This document shows, piece by piece, positions 1-10,025 of a DNA stretch of 57,859 nucleotides. Position 1 is the stretch's first letter. Every line of letters begins with the position of its first letter. Where the stretch lies: assembly GCA_029261925.1 (NCBI GenBank), contig JAJDAJ010000049.1, positions 1 through 57,859 of the forward strand. The letters run 5' to 3'. This DNA comes from Deltaproteobacteria bacterium. GTDB lineage: Bacteria; Myxococcota_A; UBA9160; SZUA-336. Both the position numbers and the translations under genes were made by a program. The notes beneath the pieces were generated by a model that saw only the letters and a program-made list of their open reading frames with translations, ran no database searches and was not told where the DNA came from.

Positions 1-1224
1 GTCGTCGGGCCCGATCGCGAACGGCCGCGGATCCGGCGTCACTCCGCCGCCTCGAGCGCGCGCTGCTCGGCCGCGCGGTAGACCTCGGCGAGCGGCACGT
101 CGGCCCGGCGCGCGACGCGCGCGCAGGCCTCGTACTCCGCGGCCGCGGTGAGCCGGCCTTCCGGATCGCGCGCCAGCTTGACCGCGACCCGGCCCCAGGG
201 CGTGTCCACGCGGACCACCTCGCGCGGCAGCACCCAGCGCGCCTCCTCGCGGAAGCGGACCCCGAGGCTGCTGGACTCGAGCAGCACGCGGCGCGCCAGG
301 CGGTCGCGGTCGGCGGGCCGTGCGAGCACGCGCAGCAGGTGGCCGGGGCGGCCCTTCTTCATCAGCAGCGGTGAGAGCGACGCATCCAGCGCGCCCTCAT
401 CCATCAGCCGCTCCAGCAGGTAGGGCAGGTGCTCGGGGTGCGCGTCGTCGAGATTGGCCTCGATCACGCTCACGAGATCGCGCGCCAGAGCGGCCCCGGT
501 GCTCCCGAGGATCGCGCGCAGCACGTTGGGCAGCGGGCCGGGGCGGTCGTTGCCGGCGCCATAGCCGGTCGCCAGGGGCCGCAGGGCGGGCATCGGCTCG
601 AACGCGTCGACCAGCTCGGCGAGCAGCGCCGCGCCGGTGGGCGTGACCGTCTCCCAGGGCACGTCGAGGGGGTGCGTCGGAACCCCGATCAGCAGCTCGA
701 GCGTCGCGGGGGCCGGCAGCGGCAGGCGGCCGTGCTCGGTCTCGACGCTGCCGTGGCCCAGCGGGAGCGAGCCCGCGCTGATGCTGCCCGGGTCGAGGTG
801 CTCGACGGCCGCACAGACACCGACCACGTCGCAGAGTGCATCGACCGCGCCGACCTCGTGGAAGTGCACCCGGTCGGGATCGATGCCGTGCACCCTGCCC
901 TCGGCGCGGGCCAGGCGCTCGAAGACCGCCAGCGCGCGCTCGCGCACGCGCCCCGCCAGCGGCGCGCGCGCGAGCAGGCGGCGGATGCTGGCCCAGCGGC
1001 GCTCGGCGGCCGGCCGCGCCGGACCGCGGAAGCTCACGTACGCCGCATCGAGCGCCCCGCGCCGGGCGCGCTCGACCCGCATGCGCACCGCGCCCAGGTC
1101 CAGCGCCCCGATCGCCTCGCGGACCGCGCGCCGGGGCACGCCCAGGTCGAGCAGCGCACCGAGCAGCATGTTGCCCGCCGCGCCGGTCGGGCAGTCCAGG
1201 TGCAGGTGGCGCGCCGCGCCGCGC

Positions 1225-1974
<750 letters not shown>

Positions 1975-2007
1975 GCCCGAACCATAGCCCGCCGGGCCCG
2001 CCCGGGG

Positions 2008-2553
2008 CTACGCGTCGGGCACCCAGGCGAACAGGACGTGCATCTCGCCGTGCTCGCCCTGGAGCTCGGTCTCGACCAGGTAGACGCGGCGCTGGTCGAG
2101 CTCGCCGCAGATCTCGGCGATCGCGTCGATGGCCGGCTTCTCGAAGCCCAGGCGCGGGACCGAGGGCAGCACGGCCGACCCGAGCATCTCGCTGAGCGCG
2201 TTGGCCGCGGCCGATACGGCGATGTTGCCGAGCTCGCAGAGCGCCGAGAGCGCGCGCTCGTCGAAGCTGGTCACGTCGCCGCAGCCCGTCAGCTGCCCGA
2301 TCACGTGCTCGAGCACGGGGCGGCGCAGGATCAGGCCGGCCGGCCCGGCTGCGGCGCCCTCGAGGTCGGCGAAGATCGTGGTCACGCGCTCGTCGCTGCC
2401 GAAGAGGTCTGCAGGCAGGCGACCGTCGCCGAGCTCCCAGCAGCGCGGCGGCGCCATGTGCAGGGTGGTCCCCAGCATCTGAGCGATCGCCGTGGCGGCG
2501 TTGCCGGCGCAGATGCTCGTGAGCTCGGCGCACTTGTCGCGCTCGCTGCTCAC
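2008..2553 (-). CDS. cheC: CheC-like CheY-P phosphatase with one degenerate site
   Basis: CheC/FliY/CheX proteins remove phosphate from CheY-P using paired motifs of the form (D/S)xxxExxN. This 181-residue protein has the pseudo-twofold CheC layout. The second motif is complete (S103, E107, N110, followed by IAVSAAANALSEML). The first has D6 and E10 but serine 13 where asparagine is expected, followed by the typical AGNAATA helix. One active site is therefore probably lost. The start overlaps the end of cheA by 4 bases, so the two are coupled. Its job is most likely signal termination for the adjacent CheY, since no CheZ is seen here. Confidence 0.85.
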   Translation of the reverse strand: MSSERDKCAELTSICAGNAATAIAQMLGTTLHMAPPRCWELGDGRLPADLFGSDERVTTIFADLEGAAAGPAGLILRRPVLEHVIGQLTGCGDVTSFDERALSALCELGNIAVSAAANALSEMLGSAVLPSVPRLGFEKPAIDAIAEICGELDQRRVYLVETELQGEHGEMHVLFAWVPDA

Positions 2554-4142
2554 AGGAATCGCTCCACGACCACCGGCAGATCGAGCAGGAAGACCGGGGC
2601 ACCGTCCGGCAGCAGCGCGACGCCGGCCAGCGCGGGGATCACGTCGAGCGGCCGCGGGACGTCGCGCACGTAGACCTCGATGTTGCCGATCGCGCGCTCG
2701 ACGTGAAGGCCGAGCTTGAAGCCGCGCACGTCCATGACCACCACGTTGCCCCGAGAGGTCGACCCGACGCCGGGCAGGCCGATCTCCTCACCGAGGTCGA
2801 GCAGCGGCAGCGGCTCGTCCTTGAACATGAAGAACGCGTCGCCTGCGGTCCGCTCGATGCGCGCCTCGTCGGCGCCGAGCACCGCGTCGAGCTGGGGCAT
2901 CGGCAGGGCCACGCAGCCGCCGCCGACCCCGAGCGCGAGCACCCGCTGCAGCGCCACCATCGAGGGCAGGTCGAGCTCCATGCGCGTGCCGAGTCCCGGG
3001 CGGCTCGAAACGGCCAGGGTGCCGCCAAGGGCCTCGATCGCCCGCTTGACCGCGTCCATTCCCACGCCCCGGCCCGAGATGTCGGTGACGCTGTCGGCCG
3101 TCGACATCCCCGGCTCGAAGATGAACTCGATGATCCGCTCCGGCGGGAGATCCTCGGCGACCATCTCCATGAGCAGGCCTCGCTCGATCGCCTTGCGCCG
3201 CACCGACTCCACGTCGATACCTCGACCGTCGTCCTCGATGCAGACGTGCAGCCGTCCAGAGACCAGCGAGGCGTCCACGCGAAGCGTCCCGACCGGATCC
3301 TTGCCCGCTGCCTCGCGCTCCGCCGGAGTCTCGAGCCCGTGATCGACGGCGTTGCGGACCACGTGGAGCAGCGGGTCGTCGAGGTGGTCGAGGATCGCCC
3401 GGTCCACCTCGACCTCGTCGCCCGCGGGGTCGAAGCGCACGCGCTTGCCCAGCTCGCGGGCCAGCTCCGAGACCACCATCGGCAGCCGCTCGGTGATGCG
3501 GCGGACCGACGTGGTGCGGATGTCGAGCGCGCGGCGCCGCAGGTCGCGGACCACGTTCTCCATCAGGTCGAGCTCCTCGCCGAAGGCGTGCTGCCCGTCC
3601 CAGATGGGTGCCTTGCGGTGGAGCGCGGCCAGGCGTGCCTGTCGCTGCATGAGCTCACCGACGGAGGCCAGGAAGCGATCGACGAGATCGGTGCGCACGC
3701 GCACGCTGCGCGACGGGGCGGCGGCCCGCGACGTGCGCGATGAAGCGGGCGCGGAGGGCTCGGCGTCGGGGTCCCCGAGCCGCCGCACCAGCTCCTCGCG
3801 GGCGTCGGGCGGGGTGCCGGCGCTCTCGACGAACTCGACCATCTCCTCGAGGGCGGCGACGGCCTCGGCACAGAGCGCCAGGATCCGGGCCTCCACGGCG
3901 CCGCCGTCGCGCAGCGGCACCATGCAGTCCTCGAAGGCGTGCGCCAGCGTCGCCACGCTCTCGTAGTCGAGCGAGGCCGCCATTCCCTTGATCGAGTGCG
4001 CCATGCGGAAGAGTGCGTCGACCGCCTCGTTGGCGGCGGCGCTCCCCGGCTCGCTCTGCAGGGTGGCGAGTGCCTGTCCCATCTGCACGAGGTAGTCGGA
4101 CGCCTCGTGGACGAACAGGGTCCTGTACTTGTCGAGGTCCAA
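2550..4142 (-). CDS. cheA: CheA histidine kinase, short form without P2
   Basis: This is the chemotaxis-type histidine kinase that phosphorylates CheY. Order of domains in 530 residues: an Hpt domain (residues 1-105) with the phosphorylatable His49 in FRMAHSIKGMAASLDY; a short linker rich in Ala, Ser and Pro (about 130-150); a dimerisation helix pair (about 150-220); an HATPase domain with N-box HVVRNAVDHG near residue 265, DDGRGID near 305 and SGRGVGMDAVK further on; and a C-terminal CheW-like domain (about 395-530). The usual P2 CheY-binding domain is missing. It lies between cheY (18 bases) and cheC (4-base overlap). Family is certain; the output (flagella, pili or another function) cannot be read from this window. 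Confidence 0.95.
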   Translation of the reverse strand: MDLDKYRTLFVHEASDYLVQMGQALATLQSEPGSAAANEAVDALFRMAHSIKGMAASLDYESVATLAHAFEDCMVPLRDGGAVEARILALCAEAVAALEEMVEFVESAGTPPDAREELVRRLGDPDAEPSAPASSRTSRAAAPSRSVRVRTDLVDRFLASVGELMQRQARLAALHRKAPIWDGQHAFGEELDLMENVVRDLRRRALDIRTTSVRRITERLPMVVSELARELGKRVRFDPAGDEVEVDRAILDHLDDPLLHVVRNAVDHGLETPAEREAAGKDPVGTLRVDASLVSGRLHVCIEDDGRGIDVESVRRKAIERGLLMEMVAEDLPPERIIEFIFEPGMSTADSVTDISGRGVGMDAVKRAIEALGGTLAVSSRPGLGTRMELDLPSMVALQRVLALGVGGGCVALPMPQLDAVLGADEARIERTAGDAFFMFKDEPLPLLDLGEEIGLPGVGSTSRGNVVVMDVRGFKLGLHVERAIGNIEVYVRDVPRPLDVIPALAGVALLPDGAPVFLLDLPVVVERFL

Positions 4143-4160
4143 CCGGCTGGCCGGATGCGG

Positions 4161-4535
4161 CTACTCGTCGCTCTTGCCGAGCGCCTTGGCCAGCACGTCG
4201 AGCACGTGGTCGGGCTTGAAGGGCTTGACGATGAAGTCCTTCGCGCCCGCCTCGAGCGCCTCCATCACCAGCGCCTCCTGGCCCAGCGCGCTGCACATCA
4301 CCACGCAGGCCCCGGGGTTGGCGGCGACCATCTCGCGCAGCGCCTCCAGGCCGCTCTTGCGCGGCATGACGATGTCGAGCGTCACCAGATCGGGCTGGTG
4401 CTCCTGGTATGCGGACACGGCCTCGTTGCCGTCCGCGGCCTCCGCGCAGATCTCGTACCCGCCATCCGTGAGGATGTCGCGCAGCATCTCGCGCATGAAG
4501 GCAGCGTCGTCTGCGATCAGAACGCGCCTGGACAT
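4161..4535 (-). CDS. cheY: CheY single-domain response regulator
   Basis: A 124-residue receiver domain with no output domain. The acidic pair is D9-D10, the phosphoacceptor is D54 in LVTLDIVMP, the switch Ser is S82, and the conserved Lys is K104 in FIVKPF. Longer reading of the frame is possible, but the ATG at 4533-4535 is chosen because AGGAGG sits seven bases upstream on the minus strand and the receiver fold begins at once with MSRRVLIADD. That start lies 19 bases inside the end of cheW, so the two genes overlap. It should take phosphate from the neighbouring CheA and be dephosphorylated by the neighbouring CheC. Confidence 0.95.
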   Translation of the reverse strand: MSRRVLIADDAAFMREMLRDILTDGGYEICAEAADGNEAVSAYQEHQPDLVTLDIVMPRKSGLEALREMVAANPGACVVMCSALGQEALVMEALEAGAKDFIVKPFKPDHVLDVLAKALGKSDE

Positions 4536-4984
4536 GGGATTCCTCCTGATTGTTCCGGCTGCTCCGTGAGCAGCTCCCTGGCTCGATCCATCAGCCCGGC
4601 GGGTTCCAGCAGCCCAAGCGGCTGGCCCGACACGAGCACCCACTGCGCGAACGCCGGCTCCTCCGGCGGCTCGTCCATCGGCACGGCCTGCGCCATGCGC
4701 CTCTCGATCCGGATCACCCGGGTCACCAGCAGGGCGACCCGCCAGTGGCCATCATCGAGCACCACCATGTGGCGATGCCCCGACGCCGGTCCGCCCAGGA
4801 GCAGCGCACCCCCGTGCACGGCGGGCAGCGGCTCGCCGCGGAAGTTCACGACCCCGGCGACGTCCGGCGAGACGCAGGGGATCAGGCGCGGGCGCCGGGC
4901 GTCGAGGACCTCGGCCACGGCCTCGATCGGCAGCGCGAACTCGCGCCCTCCCATCTCGAACCGCAGCCAGGGTACGTAGCTCAC
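4517..4984 (-). CDS. cheW: CheW-type coupling protein
   Basis: CheW couples chemoreceptors to CheA. The 155-residue protein shows the CheW fold signature: FEMGGREFALPIEAVAEVL at the N-terminus (residues 9-27), then PDVAGVVNFRGEPLPAVHGG, the usual beta-hairpin region. It is the only CheW in the cluster and lies 7 bases after the receptor gene stop. A longer loop after residue 60 (GGPASGHRHMVVLDDGHWRVALLVTRV) is within family variation. It overlaps the start of cheY. The call is well supported by length, motif and neighbours. Confidence 0.88.
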   Translation of the reverse strand: MSYVPWLRFEMGGREFALPIEAVAEVLDARRPRLIPCVSPDVAGVVNFRGEPLPAVHGGALLLGGPASGHRHMVVLDDGHWRVALLVTRVIRIERRMAQAVPMDEPPEEPAFAQWVLVSGQPLGLLEPAGLMDRARELLTEQPEQSGGIPCPGAF

Positions 4985-4991
4985 GGCGACC

Positions 4992-6242
4992 TCACCGCGT
5001 CCTGAAGCGGCGCGCGACCTTCTCGAGGCGCACCGACATCTCGGACAGGCGACCGGCCTGTCCGACCATCCGCCCCACGGAGCCGACCTGCTCGTTCAGG
5101 CTGCGGCGCATCTCGTCGGCGTGCTTCGCACCCTGCCCGACCAGACTCGCCACGCCCTCCACGTCCAGCACCAGCTGCTCCATGCTCGCGGCCTGCCCGC
5201 TCGACTGGCGGAAGATGCTCTCGGCGCGCTTCGAGGTCTCCTCGATCGCGTACTGCACCTGCTCGAGCACGCGGAAGAGCTCGTCGATGTCGTCGCGGCC
5301 CTCCTTGACCGTGCGGCCCATGCCGCGGGTCGCCTTGGAGATCCGGCGCGCCTCGGCGTCGAGCTGACTCATCAGCTCCTCGATCTGCTCGCCCGCGAGA
5401 CCCGCGTTCTCGGCGAGCTTGCGGATCTCCTCGGCGACGACCGAGAAGCCGCGGCCGGCCTCGCCCGCGCGAGCGGCCTCGATCGAGGCGTTGAGCGAGA
5501 GCAGGTGCGCCTTCTCGACGATGCTGAAGATCATCTCGGTCACGCGCTGCGCGGCCCGGATGCGCTCGTCGAACTCCTGCGTCACGTCGGCGGTGCGCTC
5601 GACCTCGCCGAAGAGATCCTGGAGCTTCGCGGCGGAGCGACGGGAGACGGCCACACCGCCGGTCGCGCGACGGCTCACCTCGGCGGCCGCGGCGGAGGCC
5701 TCGTGAGCCGAGTCGGCGTTCGAGCGCAGGGCCACGGCGATCTCGCGCACGCGGTTGGCGATCTGCTCGACGTCGGACTCCTGCTGCGACGCGCCGTTGG
5801 CCACGCCGTCCATCGACTCGACCAGCGAGCGGCCGGTGTCCTTCAGACCCTGCACGGAGCCGGAGACCTCGCGCGAGGACTGCGCCACGTCGTCGGCGGC
5901 GCGCTGGATGTGCTCGACCAGCTCGCGGAGGTTCTGCAGCATGGCGTCGACCGAGCGCGCCAGGTCGACGGTCTCGTCGGGGAAGCGCCGGCCCGCGTGG
6001 ATGTCGACGTCGGCCGTGAGGTCGCCCTGGCCGATGCGCTCGGCGCAGCCGCGCAGGCTCTGGAAGTTCGAGGTGATCTGGCGGGCGTAGATCCAGCCGA
6101 GCCACGAGCCCATCAGCAGGGCGCAGAAGAACGCACCCCAGACGGGCAGGCCCAGGTGCTCGAGCATGGTGGGCAGCCCGGCGCCGACGGCCGCCACCGC
6201 GAGGAACGCGAGCGCGAACTTGTGCGCCATGTCAAGCCGCAC
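4992..6242 (-). CDS. Methyl-accepting protein with membrane hairpin and no ligand domain
   Basis: A 416-residue chemoreceptor. Two hydrophobic segments near residues 8-24 and 32-50 are separated by only a few residues, so no periplasmic sensing domain is present. They are followed by a HAMP-like segment (about 50-105) and a long helical cytoplasmic domain. The CheA/CheW-binding tip is intact, with [20 protein letters not shown] and [13 protein letters not shown] around residues 230-280. A receptor of this kind would sense a membrane property, or partner with another protein. It heads the cluster receptor-cheW-cheY-cheA-cheC. No CheR or CheB gene is present in the window, so the adaptation route is unclear. 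Confidence 0.92.
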   Translation of the reverse strand: MRLDMAHKFALAFLAVAAVGAGLPTMLEHLGLPVWGAFFCALLMGSWLGWIYARQITSNFQSLRGCAERIGQGDLTADVDIHAGRRFPDETVDLARSVDAMLQNLRELVEHIQRAADDVAQSSREVSGSVQGLKDTGRSLVESMDGVANGASQQESDVEQIANRVREIAVALRSNADSAHEASAAAAEVSRRATGGVAVSRRSAAKLQDLFGEVERTADVTQEFDERIRAAQRVTEMIFSIVEKAHLLSLNASIEAARAGEAGRGFSVVAEEIRKLAENAGLAGEQIEELMSQLDAEARRISKATRGMGRTVKEGRDDIDELFRVLEQVQYAIEETSKRAESIFRQSSGQAASMEQLVLDVEGVASLVGQGAKHADEMRRSLNEQVGSVGRMVGQAGRLSEMSVRLEKVARRFRTR

Positions 6243-6306
6243 GGCTCGACCTCCGGGCGCAGCTCGGGCGCAGGAAGAGCTTCACGCGGCTCTCTTCGGC
6301 CCCGGC

Positions 6307-7305
6307 TCAGAGCGGCTTGAAGTGCTCGAAGCCCTCGATCCCGCTGGGCTGTTCGACCGTACCGTCCCGCAGCCAGCGGCAGCCGCGACCCGCGACGACG
6401 CGACCGATCCGCGTGACGCGCGTGTCCAGGGCACGCGCGAGCCGGACGTCGCCGGGCGCGTCTGGCGGCGCCGCGACCAGCAGCGCGTAATCCTCGCCTC
6501 CGGACAGCGCCAGTGGCCACGGCTCGAGCCCGCGCTGCGCACAGGCGCGCGCCAGGCCGCGCGGCAGCGGCAGCGCCCCCAGCTCGACCTCCGCGCCCAC
6601 CCCGCTGCTCGCCAGCACGTGCCCCAGGTCACGCGCGAGGCCGTCCGAGACATCGATGGCCGTGCGTGCCCAGCCGCGCCGCGCCAGCAGCGGGCCCGCC
6701 CCGAGCGGCACGCGGGGCAGCCGGTGCATGCGCACGAAGCGGCGCTCCGAAGCGTCCCGTGGGCCGCCGTGCTCGAGCACGTGCAGTCCCAGCGCCGAGC
6801 CTCCCAGCTCGCCCACCACGAGCAGCGCGTCGCCGGGCCGCGCGGCATCGCGCCGCAGAGCTCGCCCCCGCGGCAGCTCGCCCAGCGCGCTGATCGAGAT
6901 GCACCAGCGCGCCGCGCGCGAGGTGTCGCCTCCGACCAGCGGGCAGCCCGCATCCCGCGCCTCCGCGAGCAGGCCACGCGCGAAGCCATCGACGCGCGCG
7001 CCGGGCGCGTCGCCCGGGATGGCCAGCGTGAGCAGGAAGCCCAGCGGCCGGGCGCCCATCGCCGACAGGTCCGAGAGATTGACGCGCAGCGCCTTGCGGC
7101 CGAGCGCGCGCGGATCGGCCGTGGACCAGCGGAAGTGCACGTCCTCGACGAGCGCGTCCGCGGTCCAGACCAGATCGGTCCCGGCCCGGGAGGCGAGCAG
7201 AGCGGCGTCGTCGCCGATCCCGATCCGCCAGCGCCGTCCGGGCGCACCCGCGCGCCGGCGCAGCACCTCGATCAGGCCCAGCTCGCCGAGCTCGCGCGGA
7301 TCCAC
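6307..7305 (-). CDS. thiL: Thiamine-monophosphate kinase ThiL
   Basis: ThiL phosphorylates thiamine monophosphate to thiamine diphosphate with ATP. The 332-residue protein shows the PurM/ThiL ATP-binding signature in order: GIGDDAALL (about residues 29-37), ALVEDVHFRW, LSDLSAMGARPLGFLLTLAI, GGDTSRA, DVSDGLARDLGHVL and ALSGGEDYALLVA. Length is normal. It lies between the chemoreceptor gene (64-base gap) and a repeat-rich spacer after lon. No other thiamine genes are near, and no TPP riboswitch is apparent upstream. The assignment is secure by motif set. Confidence 0.95.
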   Translation of the reverse strand: MDPRELGELGLIEVLRRRAGAPGRRWRIGIGDDAALLASRAGTDLVWTADALVEDVHFRWSTADPRALGRKALRVNLSDLSAMGARPLGFLLTLAIPGDAPGARVDGFARGLLAEARDAGCPLVGGDTSRAARWCISISALGELPRGRALRRDAARPGDALLVVGELGGSALGLHVLEHGGPRDASERRFVRMHRLPRVPLGAGPLLARRGWARTAIDVSDGLARDLGHVLASSGVGAEVELGALPLPRGLARACAQRGLEPWPLALSGGEDYALLVAAPPDAPGDVRLARALDTRVTRIGRVVAGRGCRWLRDGTVEQPSGIEGFEHFKPL

Positions 7306-7327
7306 CCCCCCACGTTAGCCGACGACC

Positions 7328-7488
7328 GGTGCCAGCCACCATCCGGAGTTCACGCGCGGCGGAACCCGCCTTCACTGACCGGAAGCGCCCGGCCAGCCAT
7401 CGGCACGGCGGCAGGTGCGGCGGCGGCGGCGGCAGGTGCCAGCCACCCTCGTGTGGCCACCCTCGTGTGTTCACGCCCGGCGGAAGCG
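7328..7488. repeat. Repeat-rich spacer between lon and thiL
   Basis: This 200-base non-coding gap holds nested direct repeats. GGTGCCAGCCACC occurs at 7328-7340 and 7435-7447. GTTCACG(C/G)... followed by CGGCGGAA occurs at 7348-7364 and 7469-7485. GGCGGCAGGTGC occurs at 7407-7418 and 7428-7439. GCCACCCTCGTGTG is a perfect 14-base tandem pair at 7442-7455 and 7456-7469. The region lies downstream of lon and upstream of thiL. No inverted-repeat terminator with a T run is visible. Confidence 0.8.
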
Positions 7489-7506
7489 TCGTTCACATCC
7501 GCGCTG

Positions 7507-9909
7507 CTAGGAGCGGACGATCGGGGTCGGGATGCGGCTGCCGCCGCTGCGCCGGCCGCGTGCCGGTCCCGGTGCCGGCGTCTCGACCAGGGCCAGGGGC
7601 AGCACCTCGTCCATGCTGCGCACGAAGCTGAACTCGAGGCGCCTCGCGAGCTCGGGCGGGATCTCGTCGAGATCGTGGCGGTTGGCCTCGGGGATGATCA
7701 GGTGGGTGATGCCTCGCCGCAACGCGGCCATGGCCTTCTCCCGGACGCCGCCGACGGGCAGCACGCGGCCGCGCAGCGTGACCTCGCCGGTCATGGCGAC
7801 GTCGCCGCGCACGGGCACGCCCGTGAGCAGCGAGACCATGGCGGTGGCGATCGTGATCCCGGCCGACGGGCCGTCCTTGGGCGTGGCGCCGGCCGGCACG
7901 TGCACGTGAATCTCGTTGCGCATCACCTCGTCCTCGACGCCGAGGTCCACTGCGCGCCAGCGCACGTACGACAGGGCCGCCTGCGCCGACTCCTTCATGA
8001 CGTCGCCGAGCTGGCCGGTCAGGATGAGACCGCGGCCCCGGACGCGCGTCGCCTCGATCACGAGGACGGCGCCCCCGAACTCGGTCCAGGCCAGACCGCG
8101 GGCCAGTCCGACTTCCTCGCCGCGGGGCACGGACTCGCCGGGAACCTTCGGATTGCCGAGGTACGTGCGCAGGTTGCGCACGGTGACCGACACCTTCTCG
8201 GTCTCGCCCTCCGCGACGCGCCGCGCCACGTTGCGCAGCATGCGCCCGATCTCGCGCTCGAGCGAGCGCACGCCGGCCTCCTGCGTGTAGCCGCTGACGA
8301 CCTCGCAGAGGGCGGCCCTCGACACCTGCACCTGCTCGGGTCGCAGACCGCACTCGTCCACCTGGCGCGGGACCAGGTAGCGGCGCGCGATCACGGCCTT
8401 CTCCTCCGGCGTGTAGCCGGGCAGCCGGATCAGCTCCATGCGATCGAGCAGCGGCCGCGGGATGGGGTCGGTCAGGTTCGCGGTCGCGATGAAGAGGCAC
8501 TTCGACAGGTCGTACGGGACGTTCAGGTAGTGATCCCGGAAGCCGCCGTTCTGCTCGGGATCGAGCACCTCGAGCATCGCCGCAGCCGGATCGCCGCGGT
8601 AGTCGGCGCCGAGCTTGTCGATCTCGTCGAGCATGAAGACGGGATTGCCGGCGCCGGCCTGCCGCATGCCCTGGACGATGCGGCCGGGCATGGCGCCGAC
8701 GTAGGTGCGGCGGTGCCCGCGGATCTCGGCCTCGTCGCGCATGCCGCCCAGCGACATGCGCACGAACTCGCGGCCCATGGCCTGCGCGATCGAACGGCCC
8801 AGTGATGTCTTGCCGACGCCCGGAGGACCGACAAGGCACAGGATGGGACCCTTGCAGGCGCCGTCGCCGCGCAGCTTGTGCACGGCCAGGAACTCGAGAA
8901 TCCGCTCCTTGACCTTGTTCAGGTAGGCGTGGTCGCGCTCGAGGACCTCGCGTGCATGGTGCAGATCCAGGTTGTCATGCGACGCACGGCACCAGGGCAG
9001 CTCGGTCACCCACTCGAGATACGTGCGGACGATCTGGGTCTCGGACGAGTCCGGGTGCATTCGCGACAGGCGCTCGAGCTGACGCAGCGCCTCGGTCCGG
9101 GCCTCGTCGTTCATGCCCGCGTCCTCGATGCGGCCGCGGAACTCGTCGAGCTCGCCGCGGCGCTCGTCACCCTCGCCCAGCTCGTCCTGGATGCGACGCA
9201 TCTGCTCGCGCAGGAACTGCTCGCGCTGGTTGCGGGTCATCTCGTCGCGCGCCGAGGTCTGGATCTCCTGCTGCATGGACGACACGGCGAGCTCGCGGCG
9301 CAGGATCGCGTCGATCTTCCGCAGCCGGCGGACGGGGTCGAGGATCTCGAGCAGCTGCTGCGCCTCGTCGACGCGCAGACGCAGGTTCGAGGCGACGAGG
9401 TCGGCCAGCCGGCCCGGATCCTCGACGCTGGCTGCCACCGAGAGAATCTCCGGCGGCAGGTGGCGCAGCGGCAGCAGCTCCTCGAGCTTCTCGCGCACGC
9501 CGCGCACCAGCGCCTCGATCTCGACGGTCAGGTCGGGAAGCGCATCGGGACCGAGTGACTCGACATCCACGTCGATGCAGGGCTCGGTACGCGCGAAGCG
9601 GCCGACGCGGATCTTCGACAGGCCCTGCACCAGGACCTTCAGGCGCCCGTCGGGCAGGCGCATCATGCGCATGACCATGCCGACGGTTCCGACCGGGTGA
9701 AGGTCCTCCGGACCCGGGTCGTCCACCTCGGCGTCCCGCTGCGTCACGAGCGCCAGCAGACGATCGCCCTCGACCGCGCGCTCGATCGCCCGGATCGACA
9801 CGTCCCGCCCCACGAACAGCGGCAGGATCATGGAGGGAAAGACCACCGCGTCTCGGATGGGGAGGAGCGGGAGGCTGTCGGGAACCGAGAAGCCGAAGTC
9901 GTTGTCCAA
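7507..9909 (-). CDS. lon: Lon ATP-dependent protease
   Basis: Lon degrades misfolded and regulatory proteins in the cytoplasm. Domains in order are the N-terminal LON substrate domain (SLPLLPIRDAVVFPSMILPL at the start), a coiled-coil region, the AAA+ module with Walker A GPPGVGKTS near residue 363 and Walker B FMLDEIDK, and the C-terminal peptidase. The catalytic Ser is in KDGPSAG near residue 680 and the Lys in GGVREKAMAA near 723. I prefer the TTG at 9907-9909, because GGAG lies five bases upstream and the family N-terminus follows. A TTG at 9976-9978 would add 23 non-conserved residues. Its neighbourhood with dnaJ, dnaK and grpE makes this a protein-quality-control block. No CIRCE element is visible upstream. 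Confidence 0.96.
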   Translation of the reverse strand: MDNDFGFSVPDSLPLLPIRDAVVFPSMILPLFVGRDVSIRAIERAVEGDRLLALVTQRDAEVDDPGPEDLHPVGTVGMVMRMMRLPDGRLKVLVQGLSKIRVGRFARTEPCIDVDVESLGPDALPDLTVEIEALVRGVREKLEELLPLRHLPPEILSVAASVEDPGRLADLVASNLRLRVDEAQQLLEILDPVRRLRKIDAILRRELAVSSMQQEIQTSARDEMTRNQREQFLREQMRRIQDELGEGDERRGELDEFRGRIEDAGMNDEARTEALRQLERLSRMHPDSSETQIVRTYLEWVTELPWCRASHDNLDLHHAREVLERDHAYLNKVKERILEFLAVHKLRGDGACKGPILCLVGPPGVGKTSLGRSIAQAMGREFVRMSLGGMRDEAEIRGHRRTYVGAMPGRIVQGMRQAGAGNPVFMLDEIDKLGADYRGDPAAAMLEVLDPEQNGGFRDHYLNVPYDLSKCLFIATANLTDPIPRPLLDRMELIRLPGYTPEEKAVIARRYLVPRQVDECGLRPEQVQVSRAALCEVVSGYTQEAGVRSLEREIGRMLRNVARRVAEGETEKVSVTVRNLRTYLGNPKVPGESVPRGEEVGLARGLAWTEFGGAVLVIEATRVRGRGLILTGQLGDVMKESAQAALSYVRWRAVDLGVEDEVMRNEIHVHVPAGATPKDGPSAGITIATAMVSLLTGVPVRGDVAMTGEVTLRGRVLPVGGVREKAMAALRRGITHLIIPEANRHDLDEIPPELARRLEFSFVRSMDEVLPLALVETPAPGPARGRRSGGSRIPTPIVRS

Positions 9910-10025
9910 GTTCGCTCCGATCGAGTATCCGGGGGAGGGGGATTGAGCCGCCCGGCGCGGGATGCCGTGGCGTTTCAACCCTCAGTTCCGAGATGAAAAC
10001 TCGACGTTCGGACCTCTGAACTTGA

